64,000 nucleotides of DNA from Diphasiastrum complanatum (lineage: Eukaryota > Streptophyta > Lycopodiopsida > Lycopodiales > Lycopodiaceae), in NCBI GenBank assembly GCA_029204225.1, contig CM055095.1, forward strand, positions 54,401,612-54,465,611, in the 5' to 3' direction. The notes under the pieces were generated by a model. It was not told the origin of the DNA and did no database searches. It saw only the letters and a program-made list of their open reading frames with translations. This document shows, piece after piece, positions 46,095-56,779 of the stretch; the stretch's first letter is position 1; each line of letters begins with the position of its first letter. The translations under genes and the position numbers were made by a program.

Positions 46095-48275
46095 GTGGGA
46101 GAGAGAGACCGCTGCTTTTGCCTTGGTATACAAGCCATTTGCTTGACTACAGGCGTTTTATCAAATAACGGAATATCTTGCTGCTTTGTCAATTTGCGCT
46201 TTCTTGTCTTGTAGATCGCAGTCTCCTCGCATGCATTAGCATTATGGTATGGCAGTGACTGAAGTGGGTTTCAAGCGTTTCAATATACAAGTCATTCCAT
46301 AGGAAGCTAATCGCAATTCGTAGAAATTTAAGCTGATAGTCAGTAAATTCAGCGAAGTGTTGGGCTTAGCTTTCAATAGACTTGCATTGATCTGTAGCAG
46401 CGCAAAGTGACCCTTCATTGTCTATTTCTGCACCGGGCTTGCAAATTCAGGAGCATTGCGGTTGGAATTGTTTGATTTAAGGAGGCGGCAAAGTCGAATT
46501 ATATATCCATTCGTATCGCTTTGCGCATGATGGCAATAACTAAAAAGCAGGGTCCAGAATGGCTCCTACCATTCCTGGCCGGAAAGTATTTCTCACACTG
46601 CAAACATCATATTGCAGGCAAAAATGAGAAGAACCATTTCTGCATAGACTGCATTCAAGGTCCGCTATGTTCTTCTGGGCTAGACAAGCATGCAAGCCAC
46701 AACACTTTACAAGTCAGAAGAGCTTCTCACATGGACGCTGTAAGATTCAATGACATACAGAAGTACCTGGACGTGTCTAACATTCAGTCATATACGATCA
46801 ATGGTGCCAAAATAATTTTTCTGCTGAGCAGGCCTCCCTCTAGGGTAGCTAAGGCAGGATTTCGCTCGTGTGAAATTTGTGAGCGAAGCATTGCTGATCC
46901 AGTTCGGTTTTGCTCCATAGCCTGCAAACTTGCGTGCGCTAAGCAGAATCTGGATGACACCTCTCTTTCACTCTCTTTGGGATTAAGTTATTTCCAGGCA
47001 CAGACTCTGAATGCAACAGAAAGGAATTCCTTATACAAAGGGGAGCCAAACTCGCCCCCTATGCTCTGTGATTATGAAGATGAAGCGCATGGTTTGGGTC
47101 CTTCAACTCCCAAGTCAATGAAGAGGCGGATGATCGAACAGTGGCAGTTGCAGCATCTGGAGTTACATTGGAAGAAGGCAAAGCTTAAAAATTTGACAGG
47201 AAACTCCAAGAGAAAACTTCATCGTTCATCCCCATCATTTAATAAAGATATATCTGCTAGTGCTTTGGATACAGTTTCTAACGGGAAGTTCAAGCCTTTG
47301 GCGACACCAGGTTCGATGCTGCAGACTAGTGCCTTCGCTCCGTCAACACCAGAAAGTGGTGAATTTCTAAGCTTCCGAGCAAGACCAAGAAAGGGAACTC
47401 CTCATAGAGCTCCTCTGTCTTGATGCCGAGAACCTGTGTGTCAGGTATATGGGATGTGTGAGGAGGCATATGAGGTAGTCTTGTCAGCATTCTCTTCTGT
47501 TACCAGCTGACATTATGACACAAATGCCTCTCTTTTCTTAATGAATAGGTAATCAATCAGCTGGACTTTGAGCTTGTATAGAAGCTTATGATGCCACAAG
47601 CAAAACAAGCCACATGCTTAAACTTTGCTGACAAGCCTATGCTGTTGAGAATATCTAAAATGAGACAGCTACATCATGACTGCAGAATGAGTATACTGCT
47701 TCTGCTCTCTATTGCAGCTACCACGAAGTATAAGAAGCCCTTGTAATTAGCCAAAAAATTGCAATACTATTCTGTAATTAGCTTTCCGAACCCAATTAGC
47801 TTTAGGAACAAATATGAACAGGACGTAGCTTGACGAAATGATACAGTTAGTGCGGTAGCTTAGTTTTTAGTTCCAAGCATTGTGGTTGCATGCAGCAGTC
47901 AGGCTTGGTAACTGGAAACTGTGAATATTAGATATTTGATAGTTGTAGATGTAGAAATGTCAGTAATTACTCATTTATATTGGAGCATACATCAAGCCCT
48001 TCTAAGTAAAGGGGACTTCAGTTTTTACCCACATCATTTGGGAAAATCCTTCATAGCATGTAAAGTCCAAAGAGTATATGCTGGTTGTAGTACTTCTTCT
48101 GTGTGCAAACCAATGTGGCCAAACATTTCACCATCACACAATTTGTAGTGAGGTTGTATGTCAGCTATTTCACATTACAGGTTGGATGGATTCAAACATG
48201 ATGCACTTTGCATAACTGTGCTTTGGTATCTATTGGAGTTTTTTTTGTCAAGAAAGTTCCATCAAAATCAAAAGT
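46095..48275 (+). repeat. segmental duplication, copy 2
   Basis: Matches 20,975-23,195 in upstream flank, PLATZ coding sequence and 3' flank. The 43-bp minisatellite before copy 1 is absent here, and the sequence 5' of 46,095 is unrelated to that of copy 1. Confidence 0.85.
46530..47423 (+). CDS. PLATZ-family zinc-binding transcription factor, copy 2
   Basis: A 297-residue protein, single exon. I chose the ATG at 46,530 (MAITKKQGPEWL) to match copy 1; an ATG three codons upstream is the other option. The PLATZ domain is complete: CKHH, HFCIDCIQGPLC, LQVRRASHMDAVRFNDIQKY, SNIQSYTINGAKIIFLLSRP, and CEICERSIADPVRFCSIAC. The C-terminus is RPRKGTPHRAPLS. Compared with copy 1 it is slightly longer in the variable middle (WQLQHLELHWKKAKLKN insertion). 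The zinc-binding residues agree between copies, so both are probably functional. It would act in the nucleus as an A/T-rich DNA-binding regulator; the target is unknown. Confidence 0.93.
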   Translation: MAITKKQGPEWLLPFLAGKYFSHCKHHIAGKNEKNHFCIDCIQGPLCSSGLDKHASHNTLQVRRASHMDAVRFNDIQKYLDVSNIQSYTINGAKIIFLLSRPPSRVAKAGFRSCEICERSIADPVRFCSIACKLACAKQNLDDTSLSLSLGLSYFQAQTLNATERNSLYKGEPNSPPMLCDYEDEAHGLGPSTPKSMKRRMIEQWQLQHLELHWKKAKLKNLTGNSKRKLHRSSPSFNKDISASALDTVSNGKFKPLATPGSMLQTSAFAPSTPESGEFLSFRARPRKGTPHRAPLS

Positions 48276-48779
48276 GTAATGTTACAATTTTGGAGTTGTA
48301 TTGGAGCTTTTATTTTTCATATCCTTTTTAAACCTATATTGGACTGCCTTAACTGATTTCTGCTCACACCAGAATTCTTTGATCTAATCTATTTGGACAG
48401 CCTGCTTCTTTCCAAATACAGATTAAGATGAAATCACTTTTCCCTTGTGCACCCCAGATGCATTTAACACTCAAGTTTTATGTTGCCATTGAATAAGCCA
48501 GCCCACTCAAAGGGGGCTCACACTCTTTTTCCATTTGAAACAATGTTGCATGTTTATAATTGGTTAAAAGCACATATTCATGAAAATGTAGTATATGGTA
48601 AAATGTGCTAAGTTATAGTGTCATCATCTCCTTGCCATTGTGGTTTTACATACACATCAATTTAGCTATTTTTCAAAAATTGCAAGCTTAAAAAAAAATG
48701 GTTAGGGTTCTTTGTACTCGATAGAAATTTATATAGTCCAACTTTCAAGAGTTACTTTCGGATATCAATAAATTCAATA

Positions 48780-50950
48780 TGAAATATTTTTTCACATGTG
48801 AATTGAATTTATATATTATGAACATTGCACTAATGTCTCAAGTAGTCAACTTAGATGAGAGGTGGAATATTGCCCATGGCTGCACAAGATCTAATCTATG
48901 TGGTGCTCGAGTGGACATTCGACGCCTTGACGGCTTGATCTTACAATGTGATCTAAAATGTACATATTGTAGGTGCAAAATAATAATAATCACATAGTGT
49001 TTTGCTTTATCTTATTGGAAATATTTTACTATCAAAATATACTACATTGAACATCCAATTTTGTTCTACAAGTACTAAATACATACGAGATGTCAAGTGC
49101 TATGGTTTTCTTTGTATTATGGAAGCACCTTTAGAAGCACAATTTGTGAGCAATCTTCTCACAATCCTCAAGTGGACAACCAATAAAAAGTTGGCACATA
49201 GTACACGAGCATTCCTGTGGAATGTGCATGTGGATAGCCAATGATGGGCTGACACATAACATGTGCACATTGTAAAAAAAACTTTTGCTAAAAATGTGAA
49301 AACCAAAAAAATGGATTCTGAAAAAAAAAAAAACTCGAATTCCTTTTTCGAAAAAAACAATAATAAATTGTGCTTGCTTGGGCACACGCCCTCGAGCATG
49401 TGCCCTCCCAGGACGGAATGGCCTCGATGGAGGGCCTTCCCCCCCACATAATTAAGCAATTTTTAACTAAGAGTTGGACATTTTTGGTCATTAGAAGACA
49501 AAATGAGCATTTGGTGAATCTTGAATAATTCACAAAATAGAATGCAATCATTTTGTGCAAATATTTCTACTCGTGATGACATAGCCTTGTATGACACCCA
49601 ATGCGGAAAGCAATGTGACATTACCTTGTATGACACATAATGAGGAAAGTATAGGCAATGACCTCACAACCACAACAAAAAAAAGCTATACTTTACAATT
49701 GAGAGGACATGTACAATAACAAGTTCTTTTATGAATGGTGCTTGCTCAAACAATTGACAGGACTTTTATTCATGAATAGTGTTGACTCAAAGATGTACTA
49801 TCATATTGTTCTCTTGGTTGGTTTAAAATGTGGCCTAGATTGCATGAGGCTTGAATACACATGACCAAGGGACATGTACAAAAAGGTCAAAAATGTTGCA
49901 TAATTTTTGGAGTTTTGGTCAAGTTCCATCTTCATACAAATAGGGTTGAAAACACAAAACATTACAATACAACCATTAATAAATTTTCAAAATTGTCTTG
50001 GATTATCAAAATCTAGTTGTGACACCACGCAAGCCGAGTATTGAGATCCCACTTCCAACCCCCTGGGATTCTTGTGTTGTATGGAAATTGTCCAACTTTG
50101 AAAAGTTAATTTGGCATATTCCTAAAACCAACATGGAAGAATTCTTTTACACATTAACCAAATTCATAAAATGTGAAAGATGTACTAATGTCTTCAGTAG
50201 TAAAATCGGATAAGATCTTTTTACACATGAACTGAATTCGTAAAATGCGAAAGATGTACTAATGTCTTCAATAGTCAAATTGGATAAGAGTTGGGATTGT
50301 GCCCGTGCTTGCACAAGCTCAAATCTCGTAAGAAAGCTATTGGGCAAATAAACAAAATCCAGGTAGGATTTTCCTTTTTCCTATTACAATAATTTTGAGT
50401 ATTGATAAATATCATGTTGAAAATTTGATTTTGCTCTTCAAGTTTGAAACAAATACATAATTAGGTATGTTCTTACAAAGTGTTAGACAATGTTTAATAC
50501 ATTAGAAGATGAGCTTTGGGTAAATTTGGAACAATAAATAAAATAGATTTTTAACTATTTTGTATAGATATTTCTAATTGTGATGACATAACCTTATATG
50601 ACACATAATGCGAATAAATTATAGTGATATAACCTTATATGACGATGCGTCAAGTATAGACAATGGCTTTGTGGTCACGAGAGAAATAGCTACACATTAA
50701 ATTGAGAGGACTTGTACAATAATAGGCTTTAGTGGCTCCATTACTATCATACTTTTCTCTTGGTTGGATAAGAATGTGGCCTAAAGCACAAAACACCAGG
50801 ACACATAAGCATGAAATTTTTTTAAATTGTTTCGATAATAATTCTCAAAACCTGGTCAAATCACCATGCAAGCCGCCTACTGGGACCCCCAATTCCAGCC
50901 ACCTAGCCATCTATTTTTCAGGTATTCTCCAAAACTGGTCCCGAGCTAGA
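48780..50950. repeat. duplicated non-coding unit, ~1 kb, two diverged copies
   Basis: Copy one is about 48,780-50,130 and copy two about 50,150-50,950. Shared blocks in the same order: gcccrtggctgcacaag type, 'gtgatgacatarccttrtatgacac', 'gaggac.tgtacaataa', 'ttctcttggttgg' with 'aatgtggccta', and 'cc.tgcaagccg'. A further 72-bp tandem duplication lies at 50,149-50,290 (gtgaaagatgtactaatgtcttc in both). No coding sequence is recognised. Confidence 0.65.
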
Positions 50951-50959
50951 GAAATGCAT

Positions 50960-51600
50960 GAACAGTGCATTCTTATATATCGGTGGTTACAACAAGGTCT
51001 ATTTGGAGTATTTTCTATGTTATTACAAGAAAAAATCAAAAGAAAAGGCTTATCAACTATTTTAACTCCAAATTCACATGCTCTTTACTCAAAGAAAGAC
51101 AAGCAGAAAATGCTAAAAAGACAAACATGCACAGCAGATAAAAAGCAATTGAAGTCTACGCATGATTCAACTTCTTCAACTTCTAAGGAAGGATCATTCT
51201 ATAGGTACTACAAGAAGAAAGAGCATTTATTGCAAGATTGTCGAATTTTTAAGTTCAATAATAATAAGTGAAACTAGCAACAATGTTCTCCTTAGTAACA
51301 TGCAAATGTAGTAACAATAGGCCTCTAAGTCCAATGACAAAGAAGAAGATGAAGAAGCTTTTATGACAAAGATTGAAGACAACCCAAATGATGAATCTTG
51401 GTACTTGCACTTGGGACTACCCAACACATGACAAGTCGTCTAGACTGGTTTCAATAGTACAATTCTTTCAACACTCAAAGACATGTTCATTTGGGTGATA
51501 ATAGCACACATCGTATCCATGGTGAAGCTACAACTTACTCTCAAGATACAATTTCAAAATGGTGATGCCAGGTTAATTCCAAATCTTCTTCAAATTTCAA
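50960..51600 (+). pseudogene. copia gag-protease fragment (element H)
   Basis: A gag tail with Lys/Ser-rich linker, then FYRYYKKKEHLLQDCRIFK (51,200-51,256), a degenerate form of the knuckle C-x2-C-x4-H-x4-C in which only His and the last Cys remain. In another frame SWYLHLGLPNT, a stop, QVV and TGFNST follow, the place of the protease W-Y-x-D-S-G-A motif, with the Asp lost. Then HLGDN-like and GEATTYSQDT-like pieces. It ends near 51,600, at a minus-strand primer site. Confidence 0.6.
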
Positions 51601-51609
51601 ATCCTACCG

Positions 51610-51621
51610 CTCTGATACCAA
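51610..51621 (-). promoter_or_regulatory. copia primer-binding site
   Basis: The minus strand reads TGGTATCAGAGC, three bases (CAT) after the LTR end CCAACA. The leader and gag expected to its left are missing. Confidence 0.8.
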
Positions 51622-51625
51622 TGTG

Positions 51626-52064
51626 TTGGGAACTATTGATGATCAACTCTAATACCACTTTGATGGAATTCACAACGAAGTTGAGGCCACAACAAATAAA
51701 GTCATTACCCCAACGAAGAAAACAATGATAAAATAAAACGATTATAGGATCTTGATTTTAGTAGAGAATCGAAGAGTAGAGCTGTTCTGATTTGTGTTGG
51801 TAATGAATGTTAGTGTAGGTGTCACAGACAACCATAAAGAATTGCAAAAAATGAGTAGGCGTTTGAGACAGCCACATTATTGATGTTTGTGATAGTGGAG
51901 AGAAGAGTGATAGATAATTAATCATTCAACATGAGTGCAACATGATAGAAAATTAGTGAATCTGTATAAGAATGTTGTAGTAACAACGATCAGATCTCAA
52001 GACAGTTACGTTGAGCGCGTGATGCTACTTACAGAAACAAATAATTGCTAAAATTCAAAACTTT

Positions 52065-52163
<99 letters not shown>

Positions 52164-52612
52164 ACTCTGAGGAGTCAGATACCAACTGATCAATACTGTT
52201 CTTCTACAATGATCTCATCTCTTGGATTAGATGATGATGATGTCTCTAATTGCTCACTTCCTTATATAGTTGTTTAATGATCTTATGTTATTCTAAGTTT
52301 ACAATTACAAGATCATTAACAGTCTTGTAGTTGATCCATAGATTGGTTATTCACTGGAGTGTGAAGACATAGATAGGTTCTATACGAAGACCCGTGCAGT
52401 TCTGCAGTATTTCGCATTCCTTGAAAAAATCTCAGGTGCCTAAAATGTTGAGTGGAACACTTTGTTGCATTCTTCGCCTGATGAAGATTGCACGTAAAAC
52501 TGTAGATTGTGCAAAAAAATAGTTTATTTTTGTAGACTGTTTGTAAGAGAGTGATTTCCTTGAGTAAATTGGAGGGCAATTAGAGTGAGTAGGAGTAAGA
52601 TTAACTCCAATA
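51626..52612 (-). mobile_element. copia LTR (~987 bp) flanked by PBS and PPT
   Basis: On the minus strand it starts TATTGGAGTTAATC (expected TGTTGG; one G-to-A change) right after the tract CAAGGGGGAC, and ends CCAACA next to the primer site. It contains a 95-bp (CT)n run at 52,068-52,162. Primer site on the left and polypurine tract on the right, in the same orientation, means one LTR serves as 3' LTR for the right-hand element and as 5' LTR for whatever was to the left. Confidence 0.65.
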
Positions 52613-55229
52613 GTCCCCCTTGAGCGTACTACTATAAATCTGAATCTAAATTGAGATTTAACATATCAACCAAGGTAGCACGTTTCTCTCTTGACAAGGA
52701 TTTTGTCAAAATGTCAGCCAACATACTGTCTGTATGACAGTAACTTAGTACAACTTCTTTATTCTAAACTTTCTCTATAATCAACGTCTCAGGCCCAATC
52801 TGAATCTGAATAAGTGACTAATGTAAGTCTAGTCTCTATGTTTCCATTTTAGCACAAAGCATAGTGCTTTGTAGCTTGAATGTACTTCAATATTCTTTGA
52901 AGAGCCTTCCAATGTTGTAAGCCTAGATTGCACATGTATTGTGATAGTGTGCTTACCATATATGTGTTGGTGATTCTGACGAATCCCCAAGATACTCGGA
53001 CAGAGCAACTCAAGTGCACCTCTCACCTTAGATCGAGGAGGTCTCTGAGAAGACGAGACGAATGAAGATTGAGAGCCGAGTATGAGAGCCCAGGAATACT
53101 AGTAGTAATGACAAGCAAGAACTGTGTAAGCCTCATGGTGAATCCCGAAAGATGGAATGACCATGTAGGAACTAGTATTTCTAGGCAAATATAATAAATG
53201 CAAGTAGACCCCTCTTAGAAAAGTAGAGTGAGCCACCTTTTGATGGTGACCTCTAGTGGAGAGCATTATTCCACTTGTAATTTGTGAAATGTGGAAATTC
53301 CACTAGGATGCCACCTAAGGAGCTCTCTTGCTTATTTAAGAGACTCCCTCTTTTGTGAAGAGAAGCTTTTTGCATTGTATCTACTCCATGCTTGATAAGA
53401 AGATTTTCCATGAGTTTGATGCTACACTAAGCTCTTTGATCATGATGGTTTTCTTGAGTGATGCCCCTATGATCATGCCCTTTGATTCATATTGTGTGTG
53501 GTTGTGGACTTTAGAGTGGATTAGTTTTCTTGCTTTCTTAGTTGTGGATTAGTTTTCATTTCTTGTTTGTGGATTAATGTAGGAATCAGCATTCAAGTAA
53601 ACTAAATAGGATAGAAATGTGGTATAAATCTTGCATAACCTCCAACATTCTAGTTTCTTGTTTCTTGTTTTGTCAATTTATGCAAGTATAGTAGTGCTTA
53701 GGATCTGATTTCAGTTCATTTTGCAGCAAAGTAGAAGTGGATTCCATCGTTGTTCACCTGAACTGCATGTTGATTATTTGGTTGAACATTTTGGTTACAT
53801 GACGGATTGATTGCATGTGACACGATTCAAGAGAGACAGACTTGAGTTGTCCTCTGACAAACAGGACACAATACTACAAAGATATTCAGTCCATTTTTGC
53901 CTGGCCTGGGCATTGTAACAAATAAGAAAACAGCCAAGTAATGCCCAAACGAGCCTGGAAACAGGCAAGAAACAGTTCTGTACGCAAGAAGTAAGAAGCA
54001 ATCTAGTAAACAGATTCTAGAGTGTGAAATCTGTCAACAATATGCAAGATCAGGTCGTGTGCAGATCATAGAATACATTATTGATCCGATTATCGACTGA
54101 TAAGGGTATTTGCACATCTCTTTCTGTTCTGCTTTGGTCCAGGGGCACATGTCTTTTGATAGCTTGGATCCTAGATCCATAGGTGAATCTATCGGCTTAT
54201 AGTCCTCATGCCATATCTGTGAAGTACATTGGTTAGATAGACTTCTTGGCTTATAGTGATCCTTCTATTTTTGCGATCTCTAGTGATCTCCATACCAAGT
54301 AGGAAATGAACTGGGCCTAAATCAGTCTTTTTAAATTCTTGTGAAAGTAAATATTTTGTTTCAAGCAATAACTGATTTGAATTGCTGATGATTAAAGAAT
54401 CATCGACATATAAGGCCATTATGACATAGCTTGGGCCTTTACACTTGAGATACACATTTGAATCAACAGAGCAAGAAGTAAATTGGTGTTGCAATAATAA
54501 GTGATTAATTCTTTCAAACCAGGCCCTAGGAGCTTGCTTGAGCCCATAGAGAGCCTTCTACAATTTACATACCATATGCTCTTGGCCTTGAAGGATGTAA
54601 CCTTCTAGTTGATAGATATAAATATCTTCTTGAATGTATCCATTAAGGAATGATGTCTGGATGTCCATCTGATGAATTTCTAGACTCTCTACAACAACTA
54701 TAGCCAACAAGGTCTGAATAGATTGATGCTTTACCACTAGAATGAAAGTGTAAGTGGAATCTATTCCATATACTCTTCTTCATCAATGAGTTATACTCAA
54801 TGTCCATAACAACTTTCCATTTGTCTGCATCTGACATTGACAATGCTTCTGCAATAGAGGTAGGTTTATCATGACTGATAAATACATGAGGGACGAAACG
54901 ATCAGGTTCTTGTTGTTGTCGAGTAGATCTTTGAGCTGCAGGTTCATGAGTAGATGACTCTCTTGAGTGAATGACAAGGATGTCTTCAGGTTGTGGTTGA
55001 ACAATCGTAGGTCCAGGCCTATCGATGGTGAATGGAGTTGTTGGAACAAAATCTTGTATTTGTTGCTTTTGCTTAAAATAAAAAAGCTTGTCTTCAAGGA
55101 AGGCAATATCATAATTCTCACCAAAAGATTATGTACAGGAGCATAAACAGAAGTGGAAACAATATTTACAGATTTCTCTGTTATGTTGTCTAGCTCCTCT
55201 TGGGTAATAAACACTTTTGGTGATGAAAC
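52613..55229 (-). pseudogene. copia F2 pol: RT and RNase H, split by a solo LTR
   Basis: From the right: integrase-RT linker to about 54,780, RT start (ADKWKVVMDIEYNSLMKKSI), RT frame 54,494-54,189 (YVIMALYVDDSLIISNSNQL, EFKKTDLGPVHFLLGMEI), connection (LGSKLSKDM region, then YPYQSIIGSIMYSMICTRPD). The solo LTR 52,965-54,039 interrupts here. RNase H then resumes with MVSTLSQYMCN and WKALQRILKYIQATK, and ends at DILTKSLSREKRATLVDML before the polypurine tract at 52,613-52,622. The YVDD active site is intact. Frameshifts lie near 54,500-54,850. Confidence 0.85.
52965..54039 (+). mobile_element. solo LTR with ATATG target-site duplication
   Basis: The element starts TGTTGGTGATTCTG and ends GAAATCTGTCAACA (TGTTG...CAACA ends). 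It is flanked by ATATG at 52,960-52,964 and 54,040-54,044. Removing the element and one ATATG restores the copia reading LAY-MVS exactly, so the boundaries are certain. TATTTAAG near 53,334 could be its TATA box. No internal gag-pol is present, so the LTR was left by recombination. A diverged copy lies at 1.33-2.12 kb on the minus strand. Confidence 0.93.
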
Positions 55230-55763
55230 CTATTGAGGAGCTAGACGATTAACAAGAGGAGGAAGGGGTGAAGATTCTCGATCTGAGTCAGATTCTCCAG
55301 CATCTGACTCAGAGCTCAGGAAGACACGGGGTCCCTTGGCCGGGATACGTCTAGGATGAAGGGAAGTAGTTGGCCTTCGAGATCCAGCCTTCTTGGAGAC
55401 ATGCTGCTTTCTCTTCCTCCTAGAGGTAGTAGGCATGTTGGTTCTATTTAGAGGCAGGTCTCTGGAGGTGCTGACATTATCAACATGTAGACCAGAAGAT
55501 CTGCCCCGAAGCCTTTTGAGAATGACGAAATCCTTTGGCATGATGGTGACACGCTTACCATGCACTGCCAAAAGACAAGTATCCTCAAAAAATTGGGACA
55601 AAAAATCTTCTGCAGCACCCTATAAGACTTGCATGGATGTCACAGCAAAACGAACATTCAGCCCAAGTGACAGAGCGACATTCCGAACAGATCGGCCAAA
55701 AGAAACTCTAGGGATCAACAATTTAGTTGATCTCTGAAGTTTTCTGATCTCCCTCAGCCAAAC
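55230..55763 (-). pseudogene. divergent histone H3-fold exon with long basic/acidic tail
   Basis: The exon follows an acceptor (ttcttttttctaaggaagcag) and reads VWLREIRKLQRSTKLLIPRV (alpha-N/alpha-1 of H3), SFGRSVRNVALSLGLNVRFA, TSMQVL, a [23 protein letters not shown] (alpha-2) and [19 protein letters not shown] (alpha-3 and end). It aligns with H3 from LREIR to RLRG without gaps, and the TAG stands where H3 has Gln. Loop 1 has canonical H3 length, unlike most CENH3. After RLRG comes an unusual ~85-residue tail: Thr/Ser/Arg/Lys-rich ([20 protein letters not shown]), then [16 protein letters not shown], ending at a TAG. No N-terminal tail exon is seen; a 47-bp G tract lies about 100 bp upstream. 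Immediately downstream, in the same frame, is copia linker sequence. Confidence 0.75.
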
Positions 55764-55864
55764 CTGCTTCCTTAGAAAAAAGAATTTTAAAACCTCCCCC
55801 GCCCTGTTAAATTAAATTTTCTAAATTTAAAAAAAGGTTAAATCTTCCATCCCACCCGTCGTGG

Positions 55865-55866
<2 letters not shown>

Positions 55867-55901
<35 letters not shown>

Positions 55902-55913
55902 GGGGGGGGGGGG
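55867..55913 (+). repeat. poly-G tract (34 G, one A, 12 G)
   Basis: An almost pure G run, within a G/C-homopolymer and AT mosaic (55,780-55,930) like the one at 61.6-62.0 kb. It could form G-quadruplexes and is prone to sequencing length error. Confidence 0.95.
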
Positions 55914-56339
55914 CAGGAGGAGGGAAAATTTGAGTCGCGTTGGATGCTATGCTCTGGATTCTAGATTGGCAAGTAAAAGAATGGATATGCCATTTAAAAC
56001 CATAATAATGTGTCTGAGTTATCCATTCTGTTATGATTAATTGGTCATTTTATAGAATCTCAGTTGAATTGGATTCTTCTGTGCTTCAAAAGAAGTGAGT
56101 AAAAGATTTGAGCAAACTGATTGTTTCTGCCTCAACTGTAGCTAGCAATTTTTAGGATGCAGAAGCATGAATTGTTCTGTAATTGTCGTATTTTTTTTTG
56201 GAAAAGCAAAAAATACGAAGTATGCAAATCTTAGTGTACTTCAATTGTCGCATTTTTCGAAAAAGCCAAAAATGTGAAATACACGAAGCTACGTGCAATT
56301 TTGTGCACTTAGGCACGTTTTAACCGTACTGAAAAAATG

Positions 56340-56743
56340 CGAAAATGAATATGATCCTCATCAGAACAACATTATACACATAAACAATACTATCATTCAT
56401 GCATACACAATACAAAAACTGATAGAAAGATCTATTGCTTTGTAAATCTCTTTTGGATAAGAGTTTACAGTTTGTCACTTATCAATGTGCTAGTTTCTCT
56501 TTTCTATTCTATAGCTGTATCAGCTTCTCTTCTATCTCACCATATATTCTATTTTTTCATCTTCTTCTAAGCTTTTCTTGTAAAACTAATAGCCGTGTTT
56601 TAGCACCTGATTAGTTACGGTTATCTGATTCTATTGTACTTGCAAATTGAACTTTTGGCCGCCTTCACAAGATCTGATTCATCCCACGTGGAGGTATTCA
56701 GGGATGAAAGAAAGTGAGGTTCATTTTTCAACACTCCCTCTTG
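56340..56743 (-). mobile_element. 3' LTR and polypurine tract of copia F
   Basis: On the minus strand CAAGAGGGAG (56,743-56,734) is followed by TGTTGAAAAATGAACC at 56,733, the LTR start. The left end is not resolved (the coordinate given is approximate). The region left of it (56,160-56,340) has repeated aatgcgaaaa/gcatttttcgaaaa motifs that recur in the LTR near 63.5-63.9 kb. Confidence 0.65.
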
Positions 56744-56779
56744 AACTGAAGATTCCTTCAGCTGACTCCCATTTTTGTC

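Noticed and set aside
49100-49560. Phe-rich 119-codon minus-strand frame
   Set aside because: It runs through poly-A/T stretches and has no family motif; inside a non-coding duplicated unit.
55230-55763. Direct call of CENH3
   Set aside because: Loop 1 has canonical H3 length (no extra residues), and the fold's second half ([12 protein letters not shown]) is closer to H3; the LLIP and AAED residues alone are not enough.
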